NCBI RefSeq assembly: GCF_004801315.1
Contig: NZ_SSNW01000011.1
Coordinates: 42,653-106,652, forward strand
Source: Deinococcus sp. Arct2-2
Lineage (GTDB): Bacteria; Deinococcota; Deinococci; Deinococcales; Deinococcaceae
DNA: 64,000 bases
Direction of reading: 5' to 3'
Shown: positions 39,381 to 48,167 of the stretch, piece after piece
How positions within the stretch are numbered: position 1 is the first letter of the stretch
How the letters are laid out: the number at the start of each line of letters is the position of its first letter
Notes under the pieces: generated by a model
The model's input: only the letters and a program-made list of their open reading frames with translations
What the model was told of the DNA's origin: nothing
Databases searched by the model: none
Translations under genes and position numbers: made by a program

Positions 39381-42300
39381 CCGACATCAACATCCCCCGT
39401 CCGGAACTGGGGCGACCCAGCGACAAACGGGTGACAGCGGAGTTCCTCCAGGCCCGCAATCTGAACGGCCCAGCCTTCGATCCTACGCGGGACGTGGATG
39501 TGCTCGACGCGGTTGAGGATGCTCTGGTCGATCTGCACGCACTGGTGGCCTATGCCGACCCTGAACTTGGCCCGGCCTTGCAGGAGCTGGTGGTCGAAGC
39601 CGAGCAATCGCTGGCCGATATCGCGCAGAGTACGGCAGGGCTTCAAGCTGCCGCTGCTGGAGCCGTGCCCTACGTCAATCTTGCGGCGTTCCCAGCGGCC
39701 AACCTGTACAACGGCAAATCTGCTTGGGCCACCGATACCGGGTTTGTGTACAAGAGTGACGGGGCGGCGTGGGTGAAGACAGGGGAAGTGGCGACGCCGG
39801 GGGCCGTGCAAGCGGCTTCAACCGCTGCGGCAAGTGCACTCGCACAAGCCAATCTGCTCGCGGGTGACTTCTTGCTCAGCGCCTCCGTTGCCGCCATCCC
39901 CAATACGGCGGGCACCTACCGGGTCACGCAGGGCATAGACGCCGGACAGGTGCATCAGCGGCTTGGCAACGGCACGCTGGTACGGCTGAACGGCCTAGAG
40001 GCCATGAGCGTCGGCGGCCTAGAAAGCCGTGATGGTGTCAACGTTCTGGATTACCGCCTCGCCGCAGACGGGTTTGACATTGCCCCCGCTGTTCTGCGGG
40101 CGGCTCAGAAACTTGGCGCGGGCGTGGTGAGGCTGGCACCGGGGCAAATCTACACTTGGAGCACCAATATCACGATCCCGGCAGCGGTAGCCGTCCTTGC
40201 CACAGGCGCGGTCATTCAGGCCAATCCCGCCGCCCTGCTGCCCCGTGATGCCCTGATCAACTGGGACGCAGGCGCAAGTGGCGGCCTGATCGAGCGCGTG
40301 CAGATTCAGGGCGGCGCATGGTACGGCAACGGCTACATCGGCAAGATTGGCGTCCTCAAAGGAAGTGGCACGGTCACCCCCGGAACCGTGCGGGGCGTGA
40401 GCATCACCCATACTTACGCCGAGGGCTTCAACGATCAGTTTTGGCGCATAGGGGCAGACGGAGACGCCACCAGTAATTTTGTTGTCGAGGATGTGCTGTA
40501 TGCCCACAGTACGGCCAAAAACGGGGGCCTGCTCAACCGGATCACCGCTACAGGTGCGAACGGAGCCAGCACGCTCACCCTCACGACTCAAGATGAGTTT
40601 CCGTTGGCGTCAAAGTTGGGCATGGGTGCGGGACTGCGGTTCAAACTCGGCGGTGGCCCAGAAATTTACACCATCACCACCTACAACGCCGCTGCGGGGA
40701 CAGTGGCGATCACGCCTGCGTTGACTCGCGCCGTCACCGACGCTTGGATGTATACGCAGGCCAACACGTTCCCAACGGCAAGCGGCACGGCAGGCCAGAC
40801 CGCCGTGACCCTCGCCAGTGCCTCGGCAGAGATGATGCCTGGAATGCGGCTGGCCTTTTTCACCTGCCCCGGACAATACGTGGTGTCCAGTGTGGCCGGA
40901 ACGACTGTCACGCTGACTGCCCCATTGCTGGGTACGTTCGTCGCCCAGCGCATCTTTAACGGGGCAGGCGAGACAGGCAACGCCCTTTATCTGGGAGCCG
41001 AAACGAGACGCGCCACCGTGTTTGCCAACGTCTGCCGAGGCATGTCCGCAAACTTCATGGGCAAGCAGGGCGATAAACGCCCCTACACCAAAACCAGCGA
41101 CGGCGATTTCGTGCTCCTGGCGAACCGGATTGGATACGTCCGTATGGCGTTCGAGAGTGCCGCTCTCGGAACCACGGCCAGCACAGGCACACGGCCTACC
41201 GCCACAGGCACAGCGGGGGGCACAGTGCTGACGGTCACCAACAACGGCGGGGCGGGGACGTTTGCCTCACGCGGCTGGACAGTGAACAGTCTGATCAATG
41301 TGGCCCGCATTCCGGGGCTATACCGCATTACCGCTGTGGATGACGCCGCAGGAACGATCACAGTGACCCGGTACAACCTCACCACCCGGGCTGATCTGAC
41401 GGGTGGTCTGACAGAGAGTGTGACGGCGGCAAACCTCTGGATGGTGGAAACGGCAGCAGGTATGGCCGCCACAGAGATCGGTGGGCACCGTGTGATTGTC
41501 GTTGGCAATATTCTTGACGAAATCACATGCGAATCAAACGGGTATTTCGTCTCGTGGGGCGCGAATCAGGTTGTCCTCAGTGACAACATCGTGCGGATCA
41601 CGGAACGCACCGCCATTGAATGCAGCGCAGAAAATATCAGCGGCGGAAACAATACGTACCTGATTCGTAAATGGTTGCCGGGGATGATTGCCCCGCAGAG
41701 CATCCTGACGACCCCGAACTGCGGCTGGCTTGTGGGTCACTTTAACTCTGGCACGTTGACCGGGGATACCGTGACGTTTGACGGGTTTGCGTCTTCCGAT
41801 GTGGTGCAACCCTTCGGGTTTTACGCCCGGAATGGATTTGCGCCGCAGAGCACGGGTTTCACGTTGTCCCATGCCCGGATCACAGGCTTTACCCGCTTCT
41901 TTTCGCTGGCAGACGCTGACGCCCGCGCGGATCATCTGCGCTTGGATGATTGTGTGTTTGACGCGCCACTCTGTACGAACCAATTTCAGGTGCGCGGACG
42001 GGGGTGGCGGGTCACAGGCGGGCAGATGAAACTGGGTGCAGGACTGGGTGTGTTCATTGCGCCGAGTGGTGTACTTGCCAGCATCGTTGACGGCGCTCTG
42101 GATTTCGCCGTGAAGCGTGTGGAAGTGCAAAACCGGGCTGCACTGATTGACGCCACCCTGACCGCCAATACCCGACTCGTCAACAACGAATATCTCAGCG
42201 GGGGCGTGTGGGCCTATGACATTCCCGCAGGCACTCCGCCCCTTCCCGGCTACCTCACCAAAGCAGCCGCAGTGCTGGGGCTTGATCCCAAAGCCGTGTT

Positions 42301-42874
42301 TGTGGACAACTGGCGTACCAAAGCGGACAGTGCCACGCTCACGGCTCCAGTGGTGGGCAGTGGGTACGGCAAGATCATCTTTGGTGGCGCAGGGGATTGG
42401 AGCATCAGCGGCGGGAAGGCCACGCTCGCCACCGCCGCCCAGTTGATTGCCTTTGAACCGCAGATCGGCGGCGTTGCGATCTCCCGTGCAGATGCCGACG
42501 TGAGTTGGGTGATTGGCGGGTCAGGCGAGGCCAGCCTCCGTTTCCGAGTGGCCGCAGACAACAGTGAGTACCTCGTGTTTGGAGCCAACAATTACCAGGA
42601 CGGCGTGGCGACGAGTGCCGAATACATTCTGAGCAAGCGGGCAGGCGGCGTGACGACGCGGTTGTGGGGCAGCAACATCGGCACTGATGGCAAAATCGGG
42701 GATGAGGTGCGGGTGGTCTACGTGGGCAGCCTCATTAAGCTCTACGTCAATGACGTGCTTAGAGCAACGATCACAGAAGCCGCCCTGACGACCAATACTC
42801 GCTTGTTCCTGCTGGGCTTTAACAACGGCACCCGCGCTCCGGCCCTGAAGGATTTCATCGTCCGGACTCCCTGA
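39377..42874 (+). CDS. Tailspike/tail fibre protein (pectate-lyase-like beta-helix)
   Basis: 1165 aa. N-terminal particle-binding part (GRPSDKRVTAEFLQARNLNG), AWATDTGFVYKSDGAAWVKT-type connector, then DGVNVLDYRLAADGFDIAPA typical of the entrance to pectate-lyase-like helices, followed by ~700 residues of beta-helix (GLIERVQIQGGAWYGNGYIG, DGDFVLLANRIGYVRMAFES). The C-terminal ~190 residues form a jelly-roll/concanavalin-like module (RFRVAADNSEYLVFGANNYQ). It probably binds and perhaps digests the host surface polysaccharide. Confidence 0.78.
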   Translation: MTDINIPRPELGRPSDKRVTAEFLQARNLNGPAFDPTRDVDVLDAVEDALVDLHALVAYADPELGPALQELVVEAEQSLADIAQSTAGLQAAAAGAVPYVNLAAFPAANLYNGKSAWATDTGFVYKSDGAAWVKTGEVATPGAVQAASTAAASALAQANLLAGDFLLSASVAAIPNTAGTYRVTQGIDAGQVHQRLGNGTLVRLNGLEAMSVGGLESRDGVNVLDYRLAADGFDIAPAVLRAAQKLGAGVVRLAPGQIYTWSTNITIPAAVAVLATGAVIQANPAALLPRDALINWDAGASGGLIERVQIQGGAWYGNGYIGKIGVLKGSGTVTPGTVRGVSITHTYAEGFNDQFWRIGADGDATSNFVVEDVLYAHSTAKNGGLLNRITATGANGASTLTLTTQDEFPLASKLGMGAGLRFKLGGGPEIYTITTYNAAAGTVAITPALTRAVTDAWMYTQANTFPTASGTAGQTAVTLASASAEMMPGMRLAFFTCPGQYVVSSVAGTTVTLTAPLLGTFVAQRIFNGAGETGNALYLGAETRRATVFANVCRGMSANFMGKQGDKRPYTKTSDGDFVLLANRIGYVRMAFESAALGTTASTGTRPTATGTAGGTVLTVTNNGGAGTFASRGWTVNSLINVARIPGLYRITAVDDAAGTITVTRYNLTTRADLTGGLTESVTAANLWMVETAAGMAATEIGGHRVIVVGNILDEITCESNGYFVSWGANQVVLSDNIVRITERTAIECSAENISGGNNTYLIRKWLPGMIAPQSILTTPNCGWLVGHFNSGTLTGDTVTFDGFASSDVVQPFGFYARNGFAPQSTGFTLSHARITGFTRFFSLADADARADHLRLDDCVFDAPLCTNQFQVRGRGWRVTGGQMKLGAGLGVFIAPSGVLASIVDGALDFAVKRVEVQNRAALIDATLTANTRLVNNEYLSGGVWAYDIPAGTPPLPGYLTKAAAVLGLDPKAVFVDNWRTKADSATLTAPVVGSGYGKIIFGGAGDWSISGGKATLATAAQLIAFEPQIGGVAISRADADVSWVIGGSGEASLRFRVAADNSEYLVFGANNYQDGVATSAEYILSKRAGGVTTRLWGSNIGTDGKIGDEVRVVYVGSLIKLYVNDVLRATITEAALTTNTRLFLLGFNNGTRAPALKDFIVRTP

Positions 42875-42880
42875 TCCCAC

Positions 42881-42940
42881 ACGCCATCGGGCGTTTATCG
42901 GCCCCACAACACGACCGCCCTCGGCCACCGCTTAGGGCGG
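42881..42940 (+). terminator. Tandem hairpins after the tailspike gene
   Basis: First ACGCC / GGCGT with TTTAT (42881-42897), then CCGCCC / GGGCGG (42915-42940). Plausibly the end of the structural operon. The remaining gap to 43321 holds a palindrome CTTTGGT-CA-ACCAAAG (43231-43246), GATATCT/AGATATC arms (43209-43227) and the promoter below; no gene longer than a 14-codon frame is visible. Confidence 0.55.
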
Positions 42941-43275
42941 TTATGTTGAAACAGGTGTTTGCGGAAGGGGTGAAGGCGGCGCTGTGAGGAAGCAGGATCA
43001 ATATTGGTAGATGACCCCTCTTGCTGTCGCTCCTTGTCCTTAGGTAACGCACTAGAAGCGTTTTTGTGACGCCTCACACCTATGCTGATACAAGATGGAA
43101 GCTAAGAGTCCACTATAGAGGCCTCGCGCACTCATCCCAAGCTCATTTCACAGCAGTTAGCTCCCTCTAAAACACTTGAGTAGGAGTCCTTTTCAAAACC
43201 GTGAGACGGATATCTGTGTGAGATATCTAACTTTGGTCAACCAAAGAAGCCAAAGAAAGAGTGTAAGACTTGTGG

Positions 43276-43302
43276 CTTGACAGAGGATTGTCCCTGCTAG
43301 GA
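43276..43302 (+). promoter_or_regulatory. Promoter of the 191-aa cargo gene
   Basis: TTGACA followed after 15 bp by the extended -10 TGCTAGGAT; TAGGAGTGATAG then serves as ribosome binding site for the ATG at 43322. The short spacer is offset by the extended -10. Confidence 0.55.
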
Positions 43303-43321
43303 TATCTCTAGGAGTGATAGA

Positions 43322-43897
43322 ATGACAGCAAGTATGGGAGACGATATGCACACAAAAAATGCGTCAGGGACGGATTTTTACGTTAAAGCATGTCAGGAAT
43401 TGCAAGCCGCACTAGAATTTATGCGCAAGAAGTTTGCAACTGTCTCTAAGTATCACGGCAAGGCTGCGAAGGCTTTTTGGAGTGAGTCGAAAGGTATGGC
43501 CGAAGATGCTATCGACTGCCTTGAGAGTAATCTCGGTTATTTAAACGTCAAGAGTCAGGACGATTGGGAAAGCCTAGAGGACGCGATCTATCGGATGAAG
43601 AGAGGCTACAACGCTTACACCGATCAGATGTCTTTAGCCTACTGGACAGCCACTGCCGCCGTTGAACTACGAGACAGACTTGAAGGACGCAAGCTCATAG
43701 TTCTCGTATCGCAGGCTGAACTCCTGATGGAAAGTCTTTTTGATGTAGACCTCAGAGATCTCGACTGGGATTTTCCCGCTCCAAATAAAACGAAACCTGT
43801 GGCTGCCCGTCCTCACCAAGCTTGGAGCCCCCCGCCCTCACATCCGAGAAGTAAGTCACAAGCCCCGGCAAATGCCGGGGTTTTTCATAACGCTTAA
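43322..43897 (+). CDS. Hypothetical cargo protein (191 aa)
   Basis: Helical soluble protein: YVKACQELQAALEFMRKKFA, KAFWSESKGMAEDAIDCLES, YRMKRGYNAYTDQMSLAYWT, ending in a disordered Pro/Ser/Lys tail. It is AT-richer than the tail genes and has its own promoter, so it is a moron-type insertion. A terminator hairpin lies inside its last codons. No family recognised. Confidence 0.62.
   Translation: MTASMGDDMHTKNASGTDFYVKACQELQAALEFMRKKFATVSKYHGKAAKAFWSESKGMAEDAIDCLESNLGYLNVKSQDDWESLEDAIYRMKRGYNAYTDQMSLAYWTATAAVELRDRLEGRKLIVLVSQAELLMESLFDVDLRDLDWDFPAPNKTKPVAARPHQAWSPPPSHPRSKSQAPANAGVFHNA
43863..43885 (+). terminator. Terminator overlapping a 3' coding end
   Basis: CCCCGGCA / TGCCGGGG, 2-nt loop, TTTTT. 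It falls within the final codons of the 191-aa gene and separates it from the promoter of the next gene. Confidence 0.72.
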
Positions 43898-43912
43898 CTG
43901 TAGGATAGCGAG

Positions 43913-44383
43913 GTGCTAAAAATCACTCAGAATCCTCACCCTGTTTTCCTTCGAGAGGTTCTCTATCCTCGCTTTGAATTTAAACGCAATCCCAGTGCCA
44001 AGACACCGCTCCAGTTTCCAAAGTTTGAGATAACTGCTTCAAGTTTTATGAAAGACGACGATCAAGCCCTTTTCATTGGCATTAACGTCAAATCAAAGGA
44101 CAAGAGGAAAAGTACTGCATTGAGTTTCGATGTACTTTGCATGGCAGTCTATGAGTGTACCGATACAGAAAACTTTAAAGAGATACTGAACCAATTCTCA
44201 ACCTTGGATTCTCCCTACACTATTCTTTGGGCATATGTAAGAGAATTCATGTCACGTACTATCGGACAAACCGGTCTACCAGAGTTCTACTTACCGCTTG
44301 TAATCGGCTGGGTGATAGAGGAGGGGAGTGCGCAGGGAAGGGTAGATGATCCGAAGGAAGTCAATTTCCTTAGGCAGAGATAA
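43913..44383 (+). CDS. SecB-like chaperone-fold protein
   Basis: 156 aa, GTG start 6 nt after TAGGAT (43901-43906), so probably leaderless. Beta-rich body (FEITASSFMKDDDQALFIGI, KSTALSFDVLCMAVYECTD) followed by ILWAYVREFMSRTIGQTGLP and EFYLPLV. That end aligns by eye with the SecB segment PYAREx(4)VSRGTFPxLxLxPV. SecB-like proteins outside the secretion pathway often pair with toxins or defence proteins. The stop overlaps the next gene (TAATG), so the two form one unit. Confidence 0.58.
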   Translation: MLKITQNPHPVFLREVLYPRFEFKRNPSAKTPLQFPKFEITASSFMKDDDQALFIGINVKSKDKRKSTALSFDVLCMAVYECTDTENFKEILNQFSTLDSPYTILWAYVREFMSRTIGQTGLPEFYLPLVIGWVIEEGSAQGRVDDPKEVNFLRQR

Positions 44384-45102
44384 TGCCAACAAAGTTAAAC
44401 CCAAGCTCAGGAAACGCTGTGGATATCGAAAGCCACAGGGTTGTATTAGACGATTTAATGAAGCTGATAGATAACCGCTCAACGGCGATCATGGATTTCA
44501 AAGATCTCATGAATCCGAAAAACAATCTCGCCGAATCTCTTAAACTCATAAAAAGCTCTAGAAAGGCTCATGTGGGGGATGTACCTGCTATGGATCTTTT
44601 CTTGAAGTTAGAAGCTGTTGCAAATGCATGCGGCAGTGACTCAGACTGGTGGAAGGTTTTAGGAGAGATTACGGAGTCTACTTTCATAGCACTTCTGCAA
44701 CACAAGTATGGTCAAGTACCTCTCCAAGAGAAAACAGTAATTTTGGAAAACCCTCAAGGAGTAGAAATTTTTAATTTAGAAGGGAAATCTATGGACGCTA
44801 TTGTATGGGATGTAGATTTAGATTGTGGGGAAATGCATGAGGTTAAGAAAGCAATCATATCAAGAGTAGGAGATAAAGGATTTGGAAGGAAGTTGCAACT
44901 TTTAGCGAAATTCAAGAAGTTGGCAATGAAGCAGAGTGGGAAAACTAACTTTATTGGAGTGTCAACGATTTTTGAACAATCGAGGCTAATCGCTAATCTT
45001 TTGGAAAGCAATTTCTCCATTAAAGAGAGGGATATAGACGTTTTGGGTAGAGATAGAATCCACGTGTGGCTAGGGAAAAAGTACGTTGGTAAAGCTAGTT
45101 AG
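44383..45102 (+). CDS. Putative PD-(D/E)XK nuclease-like effector
   Basis: 239 aa, AT-rich. A candidate nuclease core: Glu97 in GEITESTF, Asp138 in SMDAIVWDVDLD, then EMHEVKKAI with Glu153-x-Lys155, followed by a helix (GRKLQLLAKFKKLAMKQSGK) and a strand (TNFIGVSTI). The N-terminal ~90 residues are a separate helical domain. It is coupled to the SecB-like gene. Predicted to cut nucleic acid or be held inactive by its partner; both are inference. Confidence 0.48.
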   Translation: MPTKLNPSSGNAVDIESHRVVLDDLMKLIDNRSTAIMDFKDLMNPKNNLAESLKLIKSSRKAHVGDVPAMDLFLKLEAVANACGSDSDWWKVLGEITESTFIALLQHKYGQVPLQEKTVILENPQGVEIFNLEGKSMDAIVWDVDLDCGEMHEVKKAIISRVGDKGFGRKLQLLAKFKKLAMKQSGKTNFIGVSTIFEQSRLIANLLESNFSIKERDIDVLGRDRIHVWLGKKYVGKAS

Positions 45103-45183
45103 TTTCAATAGTATAAGCGCGTACATACCCAAAGACTAGAGGCCTCTATCGAAAACAATGCCTCTTCCGTCAACGAAAAAGAG

Positions 45184-45213
45184 AAGCCCCCACCAGTTCG
45201 GTAGGGGCTTTTG
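45184..45213 (+). terminator. Terminator after the nuclease-like gene
   Basis: AAGCCCC / GGGGCTT with an inner ACC/GGT pair, then TTTT. The remainder of 45103-45418 contains no other feature I can support. Confidence 0.7.
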
Positions 45214-45418
45214 ATTGGGAGGGGAATGAGTTGCACAACCTTACGCACCCGCCACCGCCCCGCCCGTTACGCTGGCAAGGCATGTAAAAATCTTTGAAGT
45301 TTTTCACTGAATTTAATGGAAGCCATGTCTCGTAGTAGCCGACTGGAGAGAGAACAGACAGATCTACTGGCCCAACCCCTTGAGGGAACTTACAGGTAGA
45401 TGAGCGCGTACAACTTTT

Positions 45419-46036
45419 ATGGACTTAGATAAAATCACACAGTATCTACCTGCACTGGCGAGCGTCATCGCTGTGGTTGTTTCTTATATTGTGTACGAGT
45501 CAAGTAAGATAAAACAGCGCATTGATTCCGGAAAGCTAAACATTGATCTTGTTGATCAGCTTGAAATTAATTTAGCTGGTGGTAATATGCGTAAAGTCGA
45601 GTATGCTTTTTTATCTTTGACCGGAACAATGGCTAACGGTAAGTATGTAGATAAGATTTGGTCTTCTGGAGCAAGTATTCATCAAATGGCATATCTCGCA
45701 AAGTCGTGCAATGTATATCTGAAGGTGAGTGGGGGAGTAGTTGAGCTTAAAATAAAGAGAATTCGTTTGCAAATGATCATCAGGCTTGCTTGGTTGTTTT
45801 TGTCAGCCTTAATAATCTGCTCTTTTTTCTTATTGTCTGTGGCAGAACTTGACCAATCCAATCCAAATCTATATATTTTCTTTCTAATAGTATTTATTTA
45901 CGCATGTTTTATGTGGTCTTTTATGAGCACTATGGTCTCTATAGATAGGATTTCTGATGTAATGACTTTGATGGGAGCAAGTAGTGTTCCTTGGGTAAAC
46001 AGTCTGATAGCGTCAAGAAAGTTATCTACAATTTGA
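45419..46036 (+). CDS. Three-TM membrane protein (205 aa)
   Basis: AT-rich. TM1 near residues 8-27 (LPALASVIAVVVSYIVYESS), a ~85-residue soluble part, then TM2 IIRLAWLFLSALIICSFFLL and TM3 LYIFFLIVFIYACFMWSFMS. No ribosome binding site is visible at the ATG. May be a cargo membrane effector; no family recognised. Confidence 0.62.
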   Translation: MDLDKITQYLPALASVIAVVVSYIVYESSKIKQRIDSGKLNIDLVDQLEINLAGGNMRKVEYAFLSLTGTMANGKYVDKIWSSGASIHQMAYLAKSCNVYLKVSGGVVELKIKRIRLQMIIRLAWLFLSALIICSFFLLSVAELDQSNPNLYIFFLIVFIYACFMWSFMSTMVSIDRISDVMTLMGASSVPWVNSLIASRKLSTI

Positions 46037-46076
46037 GTGTTGAAGTCCAATTTTTTAGGAGTAGCTTGTAAGCAAG

Positions 46077-46099
46077 GCCCGCATTTGGTTGCGGGCTTT
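46077..46099 (+). terminator. Terminator
   Basis: GCCCGCA / TGCGGGC stem, 6-nt loop, TTT. Nearly the same hairpin recurs at 49075-49095, each followed by a TTGG-AGG-like stretch. Confidence 0.65.
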
Positions 46100-46171
46100 G
46101 TCGTTGGAGGAAACATGACCAAGAAAAAACCCGCATTGGGCGGGCTTATCGTTGCTTTGAGATTCGTAGAT

Positions 46172-46438
46172 TTACGAATTTGACTCTTCAAAGGTGAAGA
46201 GGTCACCTACAGTCAGGGATTCATCGCCCGTGAGGGTACGCAGGGCAACAATCAAATCGTAGAGCGTAGTCCGGTCAACCCGTTTTGACCGCCCAGCCGC
46301 AATCTCGTAGGCGCTATTCCGGTTCACTTTCCCGGCTAACGCCTCGGCCAATTTATAGGCCGTCAAGTCGTGCTGCTTAAGGATTTCCGGTACTCGCCAC
46401 TCAACCACAACTTCAGGGTACGTCATCGCCGCCGTCAT
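46172..46438 (-). CDS. XRE-type repressor of the nested cassette
   Basis: 88 aa. HTH: EWRVPEILKQHDLTAYKLAE, ALAGKVNRNSAYEIAAGRSK, RVDRTTLYDLIVALRTLTG, matching small Cro/C1-type regulators. ATG at 46438 lies 6 nt after TAGGAT (46445-46450), so leaderless; an internal ATG at 46426 is possible. It faces a divergent operon across two palindromes and likely represses both promoters. Confidence 0.8.
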   Translation of the reverse strand: MTAAMTYPEVVVEWRVPEILKQHDLTAYKLAEALAGKVNRNSAYEIAAGRSKRVDRTTLYDLIVALRTLTGDESLTVGDLFTFEESNS

Positions 46439-46452
46439 ACGAAAATCCTACC

Positions 46453-46505
46453 ATACTTCTAGCGTCCATAGAAGTATTGACGTAGTACATAGAAGCATGT
46501 ACTAT
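46453..46505. promoter_or_regulatory. Divergent promoter with two palindromic operators
   Basis: Operator 1: ATACTTCTA / TAGAAGTAT, 7-bp spacer (46453-46477). Operator 2: AGTACAT / ATGTACT, 6-bp spacer (46484-46503). Rightward promoter: TTGACG (46477-46482), 17 bp, TACTAT (46500-46505). Operator 1 ends at the rightward -35 and spans the leftward -35; operator 2 lies in the rightward spacer and -10. Confidence 0.75.
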
Positions 46506-46512
46506 AGGGGAA

Positions 46513-46552
46513 CCAAGAGGGGGCAGAAGCCCTAGGAAGCTTCCCCTCTTGG
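46513..46552 (+). promoter_or_regulatory. 5' leader hairpin of the nested operon
   Basis: Perfect 10-bp arms CCAAGAGGGG / CCCCTCTTGG around a 20-nt loop at the start of the predicted transcript. It could stabilise the mRNA or act in attenuation; no U-tract follows. Confidence 0.6.
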
Positions 46553-46578
46553 AATCCGAGTTAAAGGTGGATTGACCC

Positions 46579-47025
46579 ATGATACGAGTTCAGACCCAGA
46601 AGGTTCCCCCCGCCATCACCCGCACTTGGGCCGTTGTGACCGTGTACCGCGAATGCGGCGTGATCACCAGCGTTGAGCGCGACACCGTGACCCTCACTCG
46701 CACGGCGGCAGGCATTGAAGGCACGATCAACGGTGAGCCTGTGGAAGCCATCAAGGCTATCCGCTTGCTGCACGGCGCTCACGACCTGACCGTCATCAGT
46801 GAGGAACTGGAACCCGCCACCATCGGCAACGCTACCGCTGCCAACCTTCATCGCCGTCTGGCCCGCGCTGGCATCCCTGCCAAAGAGCATTACGGCTTTG
46901 CCACCGCTGCGCTGGACAAGCCCGTGTACAGCCTCGCGCTGCTGACGCCTGAAGAGCATGAAGTGGTGCTGGACTTCTTGGCCTTCACCCATCCCGCTCC
47001 TGAAGCCGAGGCGGTGGCCGTATGA
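46579..47025 (+). CDS. Hypothetical protein, first gene of the nested operon
   Basis: 148 aa, AAAGGTGG upstream. Strand-rich N-terminus (TRTWAVVTVYRECGVITSVE, RDTVTLTRTAAGIEGTINGE) and helical C-terminus (NLHRRLARAGIPAKEHYGF). GC-rich, like host and phage core genes. Overlaps the next gene (ATGA). Unknown function. Confidence 0.65.
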   Translation: MIRVQTQKVPPAITRTWAVVTVYRECGVITSVERDTVTLTRTAAGIEGTINGEPVEAIKAIRLLHGAHDLTVISEELEPATIGNATAANLHRRLARAGIPAKEHYGFATAALDKPVYSLALLTPEEHEVVLDFLAFTHPAPEAEAVAV

Positions 47026-47420
47026 GCGACCTGCCTTTCACAAAGCCGGATGGCTCGCCATTACCCCATCTGACCAACGCCCGCCTGACTACCGATAAAA
47101 AGACGCTGATCTTGTTCATTCAGGACAACGGTACTCACTACACCCGGCGCATCGACATGCGGCGCAGCGGCGCGGGGCTGAGCAACTTCACGGAGTATTG
47201 CGGCCACCTCATGTTTGCGCGGGGGGTCAAGGACTACCCACCCACTGACGCTACGCCGTGGATTCACACCATCCGAGATGTGGTGGGAGTATTCACAGCC
47301 CGCCGTGATTTGGCAGAAGCCTTGGTGTTTTTCCTCTGGGGTGAAGAGGTCAGTTTGACTCAGTGGCCTGAGCCGGAGGGCGTTCCAGCCGTCCAGTCCC
47401 TAGCTGAAGCTGCCGACTGA
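47022..47420 (+). CDS. Hypothetical protein, nested operon gene 2
   Basis: 132 aa. Begins PFTKPDGSPLPHLTNARLTT; contains KKTLILFIQDNGTHYTRRID and a C-terminal helix (RRDLAEALVFFLWGEEVSLT). No domain recognised. Confidence 0.62.
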   Translation: MSDLPFTKPDGSPLPHLTNARLTTDKKTLILFIQDNGTHYTRRIDMRRSGAGLSNFTEYCGHLMFARGVKDYPPTDATPWIHTIRDVVGVFTARRDLAEALVFFLWGEEVSLTQWPEPEGVPAVQSLAEAAD

Positions 47421-47492
47421 CAACCACTGGTTGACACTTCCCCGCCCGCCCTCACCCGGCGGGCGACACCTTAGCCGCACCCCGGAGACACC

Positions 47493-48167
47493 ATGACCCG
47501 TACCAACAACGCACCTCAGCCCGTTATCCCCGCCGCCCTGCTTCAGCGCCACGCCCTCGAAGTGCCCTACCAGCGCGGCAAAGTTTCCCAAGCCACCGTG
47601 CGCCGTGTCTTTCGTGAACCGGGTACGGTACTGGGGAATTTTGTCAACAACTGGCTGGGCGGCGGACTGTTCGCCACCATGCTTCACAACGTCTTTTTCG
47701 GAGAGGAGGAACGCTATGTAGAAGCCCGTAAAACCCTACGTGAGGCTGGCCTCCGCCGCCGCCCCCGGCAACTGCACTTTGACGCGCTGGCCCTGATTGA
47801 AGAAGCTCACCCCCGCCTCCTTTCCAGCGAAGATTTGGCCGCAGGTTTGGAAATCAGTCTGAGTGAAGTCAACCAAGTGGTGACCTACTTGCGTGGGTTC
47901 GTGCTGGCGATGTGCGGCGTATGCGTGCTGAAGACCAGCAAAGGCGAAGTTTGCATTGCCACCATTGATTTGTGGATGGATTGGCAAAACCAGATGACCC
48001 GCATTGAAAACGGCATCCGCAGAAGCAAGGAACGGCACGGCATGAAAGAGGAGAACTTGAAGAGCAACAAATTGCAGGTGGCCGAGCGGCTGCCTACCTA
48101 CCAGCCCGTGATGTTGGAACTTATGCCCCCCGCCCGAAAGCAGGTGCTTCCCAGTGATACGAACTGA
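47493..48167 (+). CDS. Hypothetical HTH-like protein, nested operon gene 3
   Basis: 224 aa. The central part looks like a winged helix (LHFDALALIEEAHPRLLSSE, DLAAGLEISLSEVNQVVTYL, then VLKTSKGEVCIATIDLWMDW). The N-terminus is basic and polar. Probably DNA binding. Its end overlaps the next gene by 14 nt. Confidence 0.6.
   Translation: MTRTNNAPQPVIPAALLQRHALEVPYQRGKVSQATVRRVFREPGTVLGNFVNNWLGGGLFATMLHNVFFGEEERYVEARKTLREAGLRRRPRQLHFDALALIEEAHPRLLSSEDLAAGLEISLSEVNQVVTYLRGFVLAMCGVCVLKTSKGEVCIATIDLWMDWQNQMTRIENGIRRSKERHGMKEENLKSNKLQVAERLPTYQPVMLELMPPARKQVLPSDTN

Noticed and set aside
18453..42874. Mu-like transposable phage
   Set aside because: The tail module has Mu/P2-like parts, but no transposase or MuB ATPase is visible and the replication genes are bet/dnaB type.
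42944..42988. 14-codon frame MLKQVFAEGVKAAL after the tailspike gene
   Set aside because: Helical-looking but too short and without a ribosome binding site to support as a gene.
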